DNA of 64,000 nucleotides. Origin: Streptomyces triculaminicus. Its GTDB lineage: Bacteria; Actinomycetota; Actinomycetes; Streptomycetales; Streptomycetaceae. Positions 35,318-44,618 of this stretch are shown here, piece by piece. The DNA lies in the NCBI RefSeq assembly GCF_017349075.1, contig NZ_JAFMOF010000002.1:1736001-1800000 (forward strand), in the 5' to 3' direction. The position numbers and the translations under genes were made by a program. How positions within the stretch are numbered: the first letter of the stretch is position 1; the number at the start of each line of letters is the position of its first letter. Under the pieces are notes generated by a model. That model did not search any database, was not told where the DNA came from, and saw nothing but the letters and a program-made list of their open reading frames with translations.

Positions 35318-36580
35318 ATGAGAAGCGGGCACCGGCTGGGGCGGCGGTTCGGGTGGCTCTGGGGAGCGTACGGGACCAGCACGCTCGGCACGTGGCTCGC
35401 CTTCGGCGCGTTCCCGCTGATCGCCATCCAGGTGCTGCACGCCGGACCGGCCGAGGTCGCCGCGCTCTCCTCCGTGGGGGCCGCGGTGGGCGCGGCCGTG
35501 GCGGTGCCGCTCGGCCCGTGGGTGGAGTTCCGCCGCAAGCGGCCGGTGCTGATCGCGATGGACCTGGTGCGGTTCGCGGCGCTGCTGACGATCCCCGCCG
35601 CGTTCGCGCTCGGCGTGCTCACCTTCCTTCAGCTCCTGCTGGTCTCGGTCGTCGTCGCGGCGGCCGACATCACCTTCCGCGCCGCCTCCGGCGCGTACCT
35701 CAAGACGCTGCTGCCGGCCGAGGACCTGCTCGTCGCCAACGCCCGATTCGAGTCCACGGCCTGGACGACCACGATCATCGGACCGCCGCTGGGCGGCGCG
35801 GCGATCGGGCTCCTCGGTCCGGTGGCGACGGTGGTGGCCGACGCGGCCAGCTACCTGCTCTCGGCCCTGGGCATCCGCGCGACGGGCGGGCACGAGCCGC
35901 GGCCCGAGCGCCGGGAGGCCGCGCGCATGAGGGCCGGGGACCTGCTCGACGGCTGGCGGTACATCCTCGCCGACGCGACGCTGCGTCCGCTGTTCTTCAA
36001 CACCGCCCTGTTCAACGGCCTGGTGATGGCCGCCCAGCCGCTGCTGGCCGTCCTGATGCTCGGCCGGCTCGGGTTCGCACCGTGGCAGTACGGCCTCGCC
36101 TTCGCCGCGCCCGCGATCGGCGGGCTGCTCGGTTCGCGGCTGGCCCGACCGCTCGTCACCCGGTTCGGACAATGCCAGGTCCTGATCGTGACCGGGACGC
36201 TGCGCGCCTTCTGGCCCGTCGGCCTGGCCTTCATCGGACCGGGCGCCGGAGGGCTGGTGCTGGTGATGGGCGTCGAGCTCGGGCTCATCTTCTGCTGCGG
36301 GGTCTTCAACCCCGTCCACGCCACCTACCGCCTCGAACGCACCGCGACCGACCGGGTCGCCCGCACGCTGTCCGCCTGGGCGGTGACGACCAAGGCCACG
36401 ACCGCGCTCCTGACAGCCGTCTGGGGCGTGCTGGGCAGCTTGCTCGGCCCGCGTACGGCCATCGGCCTGGCCGGCGTGCTCCTGCTGGTGACCCCGCTGC
36501 TGCTTCCCCGCCGTGCGGGAGCGCCTCTCTCCGAGCCGGAGGAGGAGCCCGAGCCGGAGTCGGCACCGAGCCGCGCGTGA
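35318..36580 (+). CDS. MFS transporter
   Basis: A 420-residue transporter with about twelve hydrophobic helices, of the EntS/Tmr-like drug-export branch. The loop 2-3 motif is degenerate (LGPWVEFRRKRPVLIAMDLV) and the motif before helix 5 (NARFESTAWTTTIIGPPLGG) is typical. The C-terminus is acidic (EPEEEPEPES). Start ATG 35318 follows a GAGGGGG site. It is probably induced through the divergent LysR protein; the drug or metabolite exported is unknown. Confidence 0.85.
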   Translation: MRSGHRLGRRFGWLWGAYGTSTLGTWLAFGAFPLIAIQVLHAGPAEVAALSSVGAAVGAAVAVPLGPWVEFRRKRPVLIAMDLVRFAALLTIPAAFALGVLTFLQLLLVSVVVAAADITFRAASGAYLKTLLPAEDLLVANARFESTAWTTTIIGPPLGGAAIGLLGPVATVVADAASYLLSALGIRATGGHEPRPERREAARMRAGDLLDGWRYILADATLRPLFFNTALFNGLVMAAQPLLAVLMLGRLGFAPWQYGLAFAAPAIGGLLGSRLARPLVTRFGQCQVLIVTGTLRAFWPVGLAFIGPGAGGLVLVMGVELGLIFCCGVFNPVHATYRLERTATDRVARTLSAWAVTTKATTALLTAVWGVLGSLLGPRTAIGLAGVLLLVTPLLLPRRAGAPLSEPEEEPEPESAPSRA

Positions 36581-36611
36581 CGGACCTCCACCGCCGGCAC
36601 CGCGATCGGGC

Positions 36612-36639
36612 TGCACCGCCCCTTCTGCGGAGCGGTGCA
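36612..36639. terminator. Hairpin after the MFS gene
   Basis: TGCACCGC at 36612-36619 pairs with GCGGTGCA at 36632-36639 across a 12-base loop, 30 bases after the stop codon. Stem length is modest. Confidence 0.45.
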
Positions 36640-36739
36640 CCCTTCTGCGTACAGCTCGCGGATGAGAACCAGGTCGAGCTGTACTTCACCCCGACCTATG
36701 CATCCTGGGCCAAACCGACACGGGGGCACCGCCGGTTGC

Positions 36740-37360
36740 TCACCAGTGCGGGATGACGAAGTTGAATCCGGCGGCGTTGTGCTCGTTGCCCGCGGGGCAG
36801 CGGCCCTTGGACGGGTAGCCCCAGAAGAAGAGGCCGTAGCAGTTGGTGCAGAAACGCCAGTACGCCTGGGCGTTCGGGGTCTCGACGACCTCGTGCGGCA
36901 GCACGAAGTTGAAGCCCGCGGCGTGGTGCGACCCGCCGACCGGGCACCAGCCGCCGCTGGGGTAGCCGAAGAAGAACATGCCGTAGCAGCGGTCGCAGAA
37001 GCGCCAGTTGGCCTGGGCGTTGGGCGTCTCGCCCACGTTGTACGGGATGTCGAAGTCGTAGCCGGCCATGTAGTGCGCCCCGCCGGCCGGGCAGACGCCG
37101 TTCTGCGGGTATCCGTAATAGAACATGCCGAAGCACTTGTTGCAGAAACGCCAGTTGCGCTGGCCCTGCTGCCGCGTCGGTCCCTGGCCGGAGACGGGCG
37201 CGGCGTACGCCGACGTCACGCCGCCGGTGACCGCACCGGCCGCGGCGACCACCACAAGGCCGGCGGTGGTGCCGAGTGCTCTGGAGAGGAAGAGACGGCG
37301 CCCCGGGCGCTCACCGTCGGACTGCCGCGAGGATTCGTCGGAACGTTCGGGAAGGCCCAT
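36740..37360 (-). CDS. Tat-exported protein with three Cys-rich repeats
   Basis: A 206-residue secreted protein. Residues 1-54 form a twin-arginine signal (RPGRRLFLSRALGTTAG, then a hydrophobic core and AYAAP). The mature part is three near-copies of a 46-48 residue unit: NWRFCNKCFGMFYYGYP, NWRFCDRCYGMFFFGYP, YWRFCTNCYGLFFWGYP, each followed by a CPxG-type cysteine and a His (H-x-AG). The CxxC...C...H pattern suggests one zinc ribbon per unit. The family recurs in actinomycetes, with no role known to me. ATG 37360 gives the cleanest signal peptide. Confidence 0.75.
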   Translation of the reverse strand: MGLPERSDESSRQSDGERPGRRLFLSRALGTTAGLVVVAAAGAVTGGVTSAYAAPVSGQGPTRQQGQRNWRFCNKCFGMFYYGYPQNGVCPAGGAHYMAGYDFDIPYNVGETPNAQANWRFCDRCYGMFFFGYPSGGWCPVGGSHHAAGFNFVLPHEVVETPNAQAYWRFCTNCYGLFFWGYPSKGRCPAGNEHNAAGFNFVIPHW

Positions 37361-37722
37361 ACCCACCACTTTCCGCGCCGGTGACTGCCGAGTCGCGCAT
37401 GAAGCGGCCATGACACTAGGGGTGGGCGGGCGGCCTGGGTAGGCGGCTTTCAGCCACCGCGGGTGTCGACGGGTGCCGGCCTATGCCAGGTGCCAGGCTG
37501 CGGCAGGGCCCTTCACCCCCGAGCTGACCGCAGACCGCCTGCGCCCGCCCACCGCATGAGGCCCACCGCCGCAACCGCTCCAGCCCCTGCGTCAGCAACC
37601 AGGCGACTTCCGACGACTTCACCTGACGCCGTAATTGGTTTGACCTGGTCACGGGGTCAACGCTGCACTGTGGCGGGGCCCCACGAGTCGTGGTGCCGGT
37701 ATCCCGGGGAGGCAGCGCAGCA
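37361..37722. other. Divergent gap between Tat protein and acetyltransferase
   Basis: About 360 bases, no supportable gene. It should contain promoters for both neighbours; no clear -10/-35 pair was recognised. Confidence 0.4.
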
Positions 37723-38952
37723 ATGGAGATCCGTCCTACGACCGACAAGGATCTCGACGTCTTCGTCGACACACTTCATGCCGCGTTCGGGCTCTTCCCG
37801 GAAACCCCGGCCGAGGGCGGCGGCGGGCTCTGGTGGTCGGCGCTCGAAACGGACCGCAACCTGCTCGCCATGACCGCGGACGGGCGGCCCGTCGGCACCG
37901 CCGGCGCGTACTCCTTCGAGCTCACCCTGCCCGGCGAGATCATCGTCCCGGCCTCCGGGGTGACCGCCGTCGGCGTCCTGCCCTCGCACCGACGCCAGGG
38001 CGTGCTCAGCGCGATGATGCGGCATCAGCTCGCCGAGCTGCGAGCCCGAGGAGAGTTCCTCTCCGTGCTGCTGGCCTCCGAGGCCTTGATCTACGGCAGG
38101 TTCGGCTATGGACCGGCTACCTACACGCAGCGGCTGACGGTGCCGCGCCACCAGGCCGCCTTCGCCCTTCCCCGGGCTCGCGGAACGGCCGACGCCCCGG
38201 CGACCGGATCGGACACGGGCTCCATCGAGCTGCTGCGGCGTGCCGAGTGCGGCGCGATCCTGGAAGAGGTCTACGACCGGTACCGCCGCGCACAGCCCGG
38301 CGCGCTGTCCCGCCCGCACCGCTGGTGGGCCTTGGGCGCGGGGCGGCCCCCGGTCTCCCCGGCGCCGCGTTACGTCGCCGTCCACCGGGACGCCGACGGC
38401 GTCCCGGACGGGTACGCCAGCTACTCGCTCGAGTCCGGCACCCTGACGGTCGACGAGACCATCGCCACCGACGACGCCGTCTCCGCAGCCCTGGACCGGT
38501 TCGTCCTCGGACACGACCTGGTCACTCAGGTCGTCTTCAAGCACCTCCCGCCCGGGCACCCGCTGCGCTGGCAGCTTGCGGACTTCCGTGCCGGCCAGGT
38601 GAGCGACGACGACTGGCTCTGGGTGCGGCTGCTGGACGTCCCCCGTGCGCTGACCGCGCGCGGCTGGTTCACCGACGGCGAGCTCGTCCTCGACGTCGAC
38701 GACCCGTTCCTCGGCGAGCACGGCCGCTACCTGCTGACCGTCCGGGACGGCAAGGCCGACTGCGTCCCCACCGACCGGGAGCCTGACCTGTCCCTGGACG
38801 TGCGCGACCTGGGCTCGGTCTACCTTGGCGGCACCGCCCCGAGCACCCTCGTACGTGCCGGCCACATCCGGGCCCACCACCCGGGCGCGGCCGCCCTCGC
38901 CGACGCCCTGTTCCGCGCCGACCGCCCCCCGCACTGTCTGCACTGGTTCTGA
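37723..38952 (+). CDS. Eis-like GNAT N-acetyltransferase
   Basis: A 409-residue acetyltransferase of the Eis family: N-terminal GNAT domain, central GNAT-like domain and C-terminal SCP2-type domain. The acetyl-CoA site is VTAVGVLPSHRRQGVLSAMM near residues 84-103, followed by LASEALIYGRFGYGPAT, a hallmark of Eis proteins. The C-terminal acid region ends with the carboxylate used as base in Eis enzymes (HCLHWF). Relatives acetylate aminoglycosides and lysines. Start ATG 37723 has GGGGAGG upstream. Confidence 0.85.
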   Translation: MEIRPTTDKDLDVFVDTLHAAFGLFPETPAEGGGGLWWSALETDRNLLAMTADGRPVGTAGAYSFELTLPGEIIVPASGVTAVGVLPSHRRQGVLSAMMRHQLAELRARGEFLSVLLASEALIYGRFGYGPATYTQRLTVPRHQAAFALPRARGTADAPATGSDTGSIELLRRAECGAILEEVYDRYRRAQPGALSRPHRWWALGAGRPPVSPAPRYVAVHRDADGVPDGYASYSLESGTLTVDETIATDDAVSAALDRFVLGHDLVTQVVFKHLPPGHPLRWQLADFRAGQVSDDDWLWVRLLDVPRALTARGWFTDGELVLDVDDPFLGEHGRYLLTVRDGKADCVPTDREPDLSLDVRDLGSVYLGGTAPSTLVRAGHIRAHHPGAAALADALFRADRPPHCLHWF

Positions 38953-39251
38953 CCGTTTCGCCGCCCACCCCGCATGCCTCGACCGCGAGAGTTGCTGAAC
39001 GGCCTTGAGCTGGGGGAGCGCCCCGCGCTCGAGGCACGGCCCGGCTGGACGACCATCAAGAACGCGACCGCCACCTGCCGGCCGCATGGTGGCCGCCGCC
39101 CTCAACGATGGCGCCGCCGAAGGCGGGAGATGGCACCACAACCCCGGAGCCGCCGCCGGTGCCTCCCGGCCCACTGACGGAGGCGGGGCAGGCACCGCGG
39201 TAAGAGGTGATGGCGGGACGAACTCTCAGCGGAGCGCCGGAAACTGGATCG
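38953..39251. other. Gap between convergent genes
   Basis: About 300 bases between the Eis-like gene and the convergent prenyltransferase gene. No gene or convincing terminator is seen. Confidence 0.4.
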
Positions 39252-40379
39252 CTAGTTCGGCGAAGCCGTTGCGCCGTGCTGTTGGAACGCGTAGTCCTCG
39301 GGGCAAGGGCCCGGGTAGACCGAGAAGCGTAGATATGTTGTGACGTCGCCGCGGCGGCGCCCCGTTCGGTAGCTGACGAGCTCCTGGAGCCCAGTGAACG
39401 AGTCCAGTGATTTGGGTGCCAGGGAGTCGACAAGAGTTCGGTAGGGGCCGACGGGTACGCCCTCGTCGAGCAGGACCGCCTCAACCCGGCGGACCACCTC
39501 CAGTTCGTCTTCACAGAGGTCCGGCATCCGCAGGTATGTGGTCGCCTCGTCCGCCCGGTCCGCGCCACCCCGGAACGCGAGACACGTCCACGCCGCGTCA
39601 CCCGCGTCTTTCCTGTGCGGACCGGCGAGTGCGCGGAACACCTTCGCTGCTTGCAGCGGATCGTGGGCCCGTGCCGTCGAGGCGAAAGCATTGACCGTGT
39701 CCAGATCCACGACGCGATTGCGCCAATACACCTTGGCTCGTGCCTTGGGCTCGTGGGACAGGTCCAGGGCGAAGAACTCGAGCTCCCTGTCGCTTGGGAC
39801 CAGTCCTTGCGATTGTGCCGCATTCTCCCACGCGGAATCCATGAGCAGCCGCTCCATGGCTTGCCCGATCACGGCCTCGCGCCTTCGGTGGTCCCACCGG
39901 TAGAGGCCGAAGTACGCCTTGAGGGTGAGCCCCTCACCAGGGCGCCAGGCCATCGCGTGCCAAAGGGGTGCGGGCTCGTGGTCGGCGTCACCGAGGAAAA
40001 TGTCCTCGACACTCAGGTATCGGTCGAGGCTGACGCCGGGCTGGCCTGCAAGTTTCCGCGACACTTCCATGGCTGATTCGCTGGGCCGGGGTGAGCAGAA
40101 CCCGGCGTCGAAGAGGATCCGGAGCTCCGGCTGGGCTCCTGACCAGTTGATCGAAAATTCGGCCGGGAAACCGTCTGCAGCAACGTACGAGGGCATTCGG
40201 CATTCGCGTCCGATGGGCGTGTCGAACCAGTCGGCCAGGACATCGCGGAGGATTTCTTCCGTCTGTCTCAAGCCTTCATGGGGAAGGCGAAGTGCGCTTG
40301 CTGCGCTTTCCCATTGACGGCATATGAACTCACCGAAGGACTGATCACCCGCATCGAATACTGCATACCGTGTTGCCAT
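39252..40379 (-). CDS. DMATS-type aromatic prenyltransferase
   Basis: A 375-residue soluble prenyltransferase with the alternating strand pattern of the ABBA barrel, closest by eye to bacterial DMATS-type indole prenyltransferases (DAGDQSFGEFICRQWESAA at the start, FSINWSGAQPELRILFD, KAYFGLYRWDH, KVYWRNRVVD, TTYLRMPDLCEDE and TTYLRFSVYP near the end). Alternating Lys/Tyr residues in KAYFG, KVYWR and TYLR fit the diphosphate-binding shield. It should attach a dimethylallyl or longer group to an aromatic ring. It is preceded by an aromatic amino acid decarboxylase. ATG 40379 is used; a GTG at 40484 overlapping the decarboxylase stop is an in-frame alternative. Neither has a strong ribosome site. 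Confidence 0.7.
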   Translation of the reverse strand: MATRYAVFDAGDQSFGEFICRQWESAASALRLPHEGLRQTEEILRDVLADWFDTPIGRECRMPSYVAADGFPAEFSINWSGAQPELRILFDAGFCSPRPSESAMEVSRKLAGQPGVSLDRYLSVEDIFLGDADHEPAPLWHAMAWRPGEGLTLKAYFGLYRWDHRRREAVIGQAMERLLMDSAWENAAQSQGLVPSDRELEFFALDLSHEPKARAKVYWRNRVVDLDTVNAFASTARAHDPLQAAKVFRALAGPHRKDAGDAAWTCLAFRGGADRADEATTYLRMPDLCEDELEVVRRVEAVLLDEGVPVGPYRTLVDSLAPKSLDSFTGLQELVSYRTGRRRGDVTTYLRFSVYPGPCPEDYAFQQHGATASPN

Positions 40380-40480
40380 GGATCGTTCAACTTTCCGTGT
40401 GTGTCGTGGCACTCCGGGGAAGCCCGCCCCGGGTGATTCGCCGGTATTTCGCGCGCTGTTGTTCTCGATAACGCTCGAGC

Positions 40481-41920
40481 TCACAACTCGGCGGTCCCGG
40501 CGGTGATCACGTCGAGTACTTCGTCCACGTGTTCCCTGTGCGTGCGATGCGCGAGCACACAGATGCGGATCAGCTGCCGGCCCGCGATGGTGGTGCTGTG
40601 CACCATCGCACGGCCGTCGGAGTTGATCCTGTCGAGGAGCTGTCGCGTGGCGGCGTCGGCATCACGCCGTGCCGTCGCCCCGGGATGCCTCGGCCGGACT
40701 GCGAAAGCGACGGCGGTCAACTCGGGGTGCCAGGGGACATCGAGACGCGGAACGGCGCTCAGTTTGCTGTGGATGTGGCCCGCGAGGTCGAGCTTTTCGT
40801 CGAGCGCGTCGCGAAAGGCGGACAGCCCGTGGAGGTGCAGCGGGAGCCACACCCTCACCCCTCGGTTCTCTCTGCTCAGCTCGATTCCCCGTTGCGCATA
40901 GTCCGGAAGGGCGTCGGACGTGCCGACGTCCTGCAGGGCGGGGGCGGAACCTTCGTGCGCGGCATGCAGACGTGCCGGTTCCCGGACCACGAGGGCGCCG
41001 GTGCCGAACGGCAGGAACAAGGCCTTGTGGGGATCCAGGGTCACGGAGTCCGCCCGCTCGATGCCTGCCGTGCGCTCGCGGCCGCGTGCGGTGAGCCGGA
41101 AGAAGCCTCCGTAGGCCGCGTCCACGTGAAACCAGAGGTCCTCGCGATCAGCCAGGGCGCCTGCGTCCGTCAGCGGATCGATGGCTCCGGTGTCCGTGGT
41201 CCCCGCTGTTGCGACCAGCAGGAAGGGCCGCAATCCCGCGCTGCGATCGGCACGTATCCGTTCCGCGGCCAAGCCGAGATCCATCTTCAGGTTTTCGGCG
41301 ACCGGTATCATGCGAACGTTCTGCTGCCGGATCCCGGCGATACGAGCAGCCTTCGCAACGGAGTAGTGCGCCTGTTCGCTGACGTAGATGGTGCCCCGCC
41401 CGATGTCCTCTCCCAGCCGGTCATGACGAGCCGTCACCACGGCGGAGAGGTTGGCCATGGATCCGCCGGTGGTGAGGATTCCCGAGCTGCCGGGCGGAAG
41501 CCCGCACACGTCCTGCGCCATCCAGCGCAGGACACCTTCCTCCAGGGCGGTCAGGGCGGGTGCCGCAGCGGCAAGGGTGCCGTAGCGGTTGAGGGCCCTG
41601 GTGAAGAACTCGGCGAGTGCCGATGAGTAGAGTCCGCCTCCGGGTAACGCGGCCATCAACCGCGGCCCGGCGGATTCGATGGCGCTCTCGGCAGCCGTCC
41701 CGAGCTGGTCCATGAGTGACGCGAAGGGGGTGCCGTTCTCCGGCGGCCCCGACAGGAAGGACTCCGCCAGCTTCTCCTCGACCTCGGGAACCGTCCTGTC
41801 GTGCGTCGGTCGGGAGTCCAGTGTCGTGAGGAAGGTGGCGACCTGTTGCGTCACCAGGTTCGCCATGTCCACCATCGTGGCTTGGTCGGGTTCCAGCGGC
41901 GAGGCGCGATGGATCTTCAT
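40481..41920 (-). CDS. PLP-dependent aromatic amino acid decarboxylase
   Basis: A 479-residue group II decarboxylase. PLP-site motifs are complete: ILTTGGSMANLSAVVTAR, FLLVATAGTTDTGAIDPL, LWFHVDAAYGGF with the PLP-binding Asp, and DSVTLDPHKALFLPFGTGA with the Schiff-base Lys. It should decarboxylate an L-amino acid such as Trp, Tyr, Phe or a modified form. It lies upstream of the DMATS-type gene in the same orientation. The start is uncertain: ATG 41920 has no ribosome site; in-frame ATGs at 41941 and 41977 exist. Confidence 0.85.
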   Translation of the reverse strand: MKIHRASPLEPDQATMVDMANLVTQQVATFLTTLDSRPTHDRTVPEVEEKLAESFLSGPPENGTPFASLMDQLGTAAESAIESAGPRLMAALPGGGLYSSALAEFFTRALNRYGTLAAAAPALTALEEGVLRWMAQDVCGLPPGSSGILTTGGSMANLSAVVTARHDRLGEDIGRGTIYVSEQAHYSVAKAARIAGIRQQNVRMIPVAENLKMDLGLAAERIRADRSAGLRPFLLVATAGTTDTGAIDPLTDAGALADREDLWFHVDAAYGGFFRLTARGRERTAGIERADSVTLDPHKALFLPFGTGALVVREPARLHAAHEGSAPALQDVGTSDALPDYAQRGIELSRENRGVRVWLPLHLHGLSAFRDALDEKLDLAGHIHSKLSAVPRLDVPWHPELTAVAFAVRPRHPGATARRDADAATRQLLDRINSDGRAMVHSTTIAGRQLIRICVLAHRTHREHVDEVLDVITAGTAEL

Positions 41921-42056
41921 GACTAATAGGATCGCCCACATCTCACGCGGTGTGACGGTGACTCCGCCCACCTTCATGGGGCAGCGCTTCCAGCCTGGGC
42001 ACATGGAGGGCGGGTACCGCGGTGGCTGACCTGCTCATTCACTTCATGACCGACCC

Positions 42057-42097
42057 TGCGAGGCCCCGGCCGGTGGGGGAGGGCCGGCCGGGGTCGC
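42057..42097. terminator. Strong hairpin after the MFS exporter gene
   Basis: CCCCGGCCGG at 42064-42073 pairs with 42084-42093, and flanking GCGA/TCGC extend the stem after a two-base bulge. It lies 45 bases past the stop of the minus-strand MFS gene and separates it from the decarboxylase promoter. Confidence 0.6.
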
Positions 42098-42141
42098 ACT
42101 GTCTGGCCGGAGGGCGGGGCGCGCCGTGACCGTCCGGCAGG

Positions 42142-43416
42142 TCAGTCCGTCGTCGCCGGGGCCGTGCGTGCGAAGTGGCGGGCGGTGGGCACCAGGGCCG
42201 CCGCGGCCGGTACGAGGAAGCAGGCGGCGGCGCATACGGCGAGTACGGGTGTGAACCCGAAGGCGTCGATGGCCGGGGCGATCAGGGCGAGGCCGACCGG
42301 CGCGAGGCCGTAGGAGACGAGGAAGTCCAGCGAGGAGACGCGCGCCAGCTTGTCCGGGGCGACCTCGCGCTGGGTGGCCGTGAACCAGGGCACGTTGAAC
42401 AACTCGATGCCGATCCCGGCGACGGCGTACGCGGCGACGACCACGAGCGGGTGCACGGGAAGCATCAGGCTCAGCGGGGCGACGCCGTACGCGGCCAGCC
42501 CGGCGAAGGCGGCCCAGCCTTGCGAACGCGGCCGGCAGCGGGCGATGACCAGCGCCCCGCCGAGAGCTCCCACCGTGTACGCGGTCATGGCGGCGGCCAG
42601 GACCCACTCGGTGTCGTAACGATCCCGGCTGATCAGGGGCAGTGCGACGCTGGTCGCGGAGTAGCCGAGGGCGATGACGGCGACGAGGGCGGCGAGTCCG
42701 GCGAGGAACCAGGGATGGCGGCGTGCCTCGCGTATCCCTTCGAGGAACTCGGCGCGGAAGCCGGCGCGCGGGGCGGGCTCGGCGCCGGCCTGGTTTGCCA
42801 CGGTGGTGCCCGTAGTGCCCTTGCCCGGGACGAGCGCGGCGACCAGCCAGAGCAGGCCGATGCCGAGCAGGAGCGTCCCGATGTCGAGGAAGGCCGCGAG
42901 CAGCGCGGTCAGGGCGGGGCCGGTGAGCGTGGAGCTGCGTACGGCCATGGTCATGGCGGCGTTGGCCTGCTGACGGTGCTCGGGGGCGACGGTCTCGGCG
43001 GTGAGCGCCTGGAAGGCCGGTCGGCAGGCGCCCTGTCCGGCGCCCGCGAGGGCGGCGGCGGCCGTCATCAGCACGAGGGAGCGGCCGAGACCGGCGGCGA
43101 GGAGGGGCGCGGCGACCGCCGCCGCGAGGGCCGACCAGAGGACGACCGTGCGGCGGGAGTGCCGGTCGGCCAGTACGCCGCCGATGGCGACGGCCACGAG
43201 GAAGCCGGCGGTGCGCGCGGCGAGGACCAGGCCGAGGCCGGCGGCGCCGAGGTCGTGGTGCAGTACCGCGAGCCCGAGGACGAAGGGCAGGGCCCAGGTC
43301 GCGAGGCCGGAGGCGGTGGTGCCGGTCCACAGGCGCAGGAACGCGGTGCTGCGAAGGACTGAACGCGGGGGAGGGGCAGCGGACTTGGTCGCTGTCGGCG
43401 TGTGGGTGGTCGTCAC
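42142..43416 (-). CDS. MFS exporter divergent from metal-uptake operon
   Basis: A 424-residue transporter with about twelve helices, of the EntS-like branch that exports siderophores. The 2-3 loop motif is GGVLADRHSRRTVVLWS, and the motif in helix 5 is ANAAMTMAVRSSTLTGPALT. It is read away from a FecBCD-type importer and its biosynthetic genes, with a Zur/Fur-like palindrome in the shared promoter. Export of the metal ligand made by that operon is the simplest inference; efflux of another compound is possible. Confidence 0.85.
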   Translation of the reverse strand: MTTTHTPTATKSAAPPPRSVLRSTAFLRLWTGTTASGLATWALPFVLGLAVLHHDLGAAGLGLVLAARTAGFLVAVAIGGVLADRHSRRTVVLWSALAAAVAAPLLAAGLGRSLVLMTAAAALAGAGQGACRPAFQALTAETVAPEHRQQANAAMTMAVRSSTLTGPALTALLAAFLDIGTLLLGIGLLWLVAALVPGKGTTGTTVANQAGAEPAPRAGFRAEFLEGIREARRHPWFLAGLAALVAVIALGYSATSVALPLISRDRYDTEWVLAAAMTAYTVGALGGALVIARCRPRSQGWAAFAGLAAYGVAPLSLMLPVHPLVVVAAYAVAGIGIELFNVPWFTATQREVAPDKLARVSSLDFLVSYGLAPVGLALIAPAIDAFGFTPVLAVCAAACFLVPAAAALVPTARHFARTAPATTD

Positions 43417-43474
43417 GGTGTGGGTGCTCCTTGAGGGTATGGGGTGAGGTTCGGTGGCCGCACCCGATTTCCTT

Positions 43475-43494
43475 AATGAAAATGAATACCATTA
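43475..43494. promoter_or_regulatory. Zur/Fur-like box in divergent promoter
   Basis: AATGAAAATGAATACCATTA agrees at 17 of 20 positions with the symmetric form AATGAAAATGATTTTCATTA that I take as the actinomycete Zur-type box, and it is strikingly A/T-rich against its surroundings. It sits about 60 bases from the MFS start and 90 from the binding-protein start, so one site could control both directions in response to zinc or iron. The family (Zur versus iron Fur) cannot be settled by eye. Confidence 0.55.
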
Positions 43495-43583
43495 CAGTAC
43501 CCTCGAGTGCGGCACTCCTGCCCCGGTGCACCACAGCACTCACGCTTTCCCCATCCCTCGCCCCCTCTCGGACCGGAGAAGCC

Positions 43584-44618
43584 ATGCGTCACCCCGCCCG
43601 CCTCGGCATCGCCCTGACCATCGCTCTCGCAACCGTGGGCTGTTCCGCGGCAGTCGGCGACAGAACCGAGGAGGACGACAGCCCCGCCGCCCGGGCCTCC
43701 GCCAAGGCGGCCTCCGTTACCAGCTGCGGCCGCCGGCTGTCCTTCGCCGAGCCTCCCCACCGGGCCGTCGCCCTGGACCAGACCTCGACCGAGACCCTCC
43801 TCGCCCTCGGACTCGAGGACCGGATGGCGGGAACGGCCAACCTCAAGACGAAGATCCCCGCGCAGTACGCGGCCGCGTACGCCAAGGTCCCGGTCATCGC
43901 CCCGAAGATCGCCACCGGCGAGCAACTCCGCTCCGCCACACCCGACTTCGTCGTCGCCGGTTCTTCGGACCTCTACACGAAGGACCGCGCCGGCACCCGC
44001 GAGGAGCTGGCCGCCCTCAAGGTCCCCACGTTCGTCAGTGCGGTGGACTGCCCGCAGCAGAACCAGGCCGTCACGTCCCCCTTCGAGCAGCTCTTCTCCG
44101 ACTACGAGAACCTCGGCAAAGTCTTCGGTGCCGAGCAGCGGGCCGGCAAGCTCGTCGCCGACCAGCGCGCCGCGGTCGCCAAAGCAGGGGAGAACGCCTC
44201 CAAGGTTCCCCAGGGCGACGACCGGCCGACCGTCGTCTACCTCTATTCCGTCTTCAACGGCATGCCGTACGTGGCGGGCAAGTCCGGCCTGCCCAGCGAG
44301 ATGAGCCGGATCGTCGGCGCGAAGAACGCCTTCGACGACATCGACGAGGACTGGCCGGAGGTCTCCTGGGAGGAAGTCGCCAAGCGCGACCCCGACTTCA
44401 TCGTGATCGGCGACCTGTCCGAGCGCGGCCGGCCCGGCGACAGCGCCGCCGAGAAGCGCGCCACGATGACCGAGCACCCGGTGATATCCAAGCTCCCGGC
44501 GGTCCACGACAACAAGATCCTCGAGGTGCCGGGCATCGAACTGGACCCGTCCGTGCGCTCCGTGCACGCTCTGGAACTGCTGGCCAAGGGGATGAAGGAC
44601 CTCGGGTATGTCCGCTGA
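43584..44618 (+). CDS. Metal-chelate ABC transporter substrate-binding lipoprotein
   Basis: A 344-residue FecB/BtuF-type binding protein. The signal ends in a lipobox-like ALATVGC, so the mature protein is lipid-anchored outside the membrane. The two lobes are typical (RAVALDQTSTETLLALGLED at the first, YLYSVFNGMPYVAGKSGLPS, MSRIVGAKNAFDDI and HDNKILEVPG in the second). It captures a siderophore, cobalamin-like or metallophore complex. ATG 43584 has GGAG six bases upstream. It overlaps the permease start by 11 bases. Confidence 0.85.
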   Translation: MRHPARLGIALTIALATVGCSAAVGDRTEEDDSPAARASAKAASVTSCGRRLSFAEPPHRAVALDQTSTETLLALGLEDRMAGTANLKTKIPAQYAAAYAKVPVIAPKIATGEQLRSATPDFVVAGSSDLYTKDRAGTREELAALKVPTFVSAVDCPQQNQAVTSPFEQLFSDYENLGKVFGAEQRAGKLVADQRAAVAKAGENASKVPQGDDRPTVVYLYSVFNGMPYVAGKSGLPSEMSRIVGAKNAFDDIDEDWPEVSWEEVAKRDPDFIVIGDLSERGRPGDSAAEKRATMTEHPVISKLPAVHDNKILEVPGIELDPSVRSVHALELLAKGMKDLGYVR

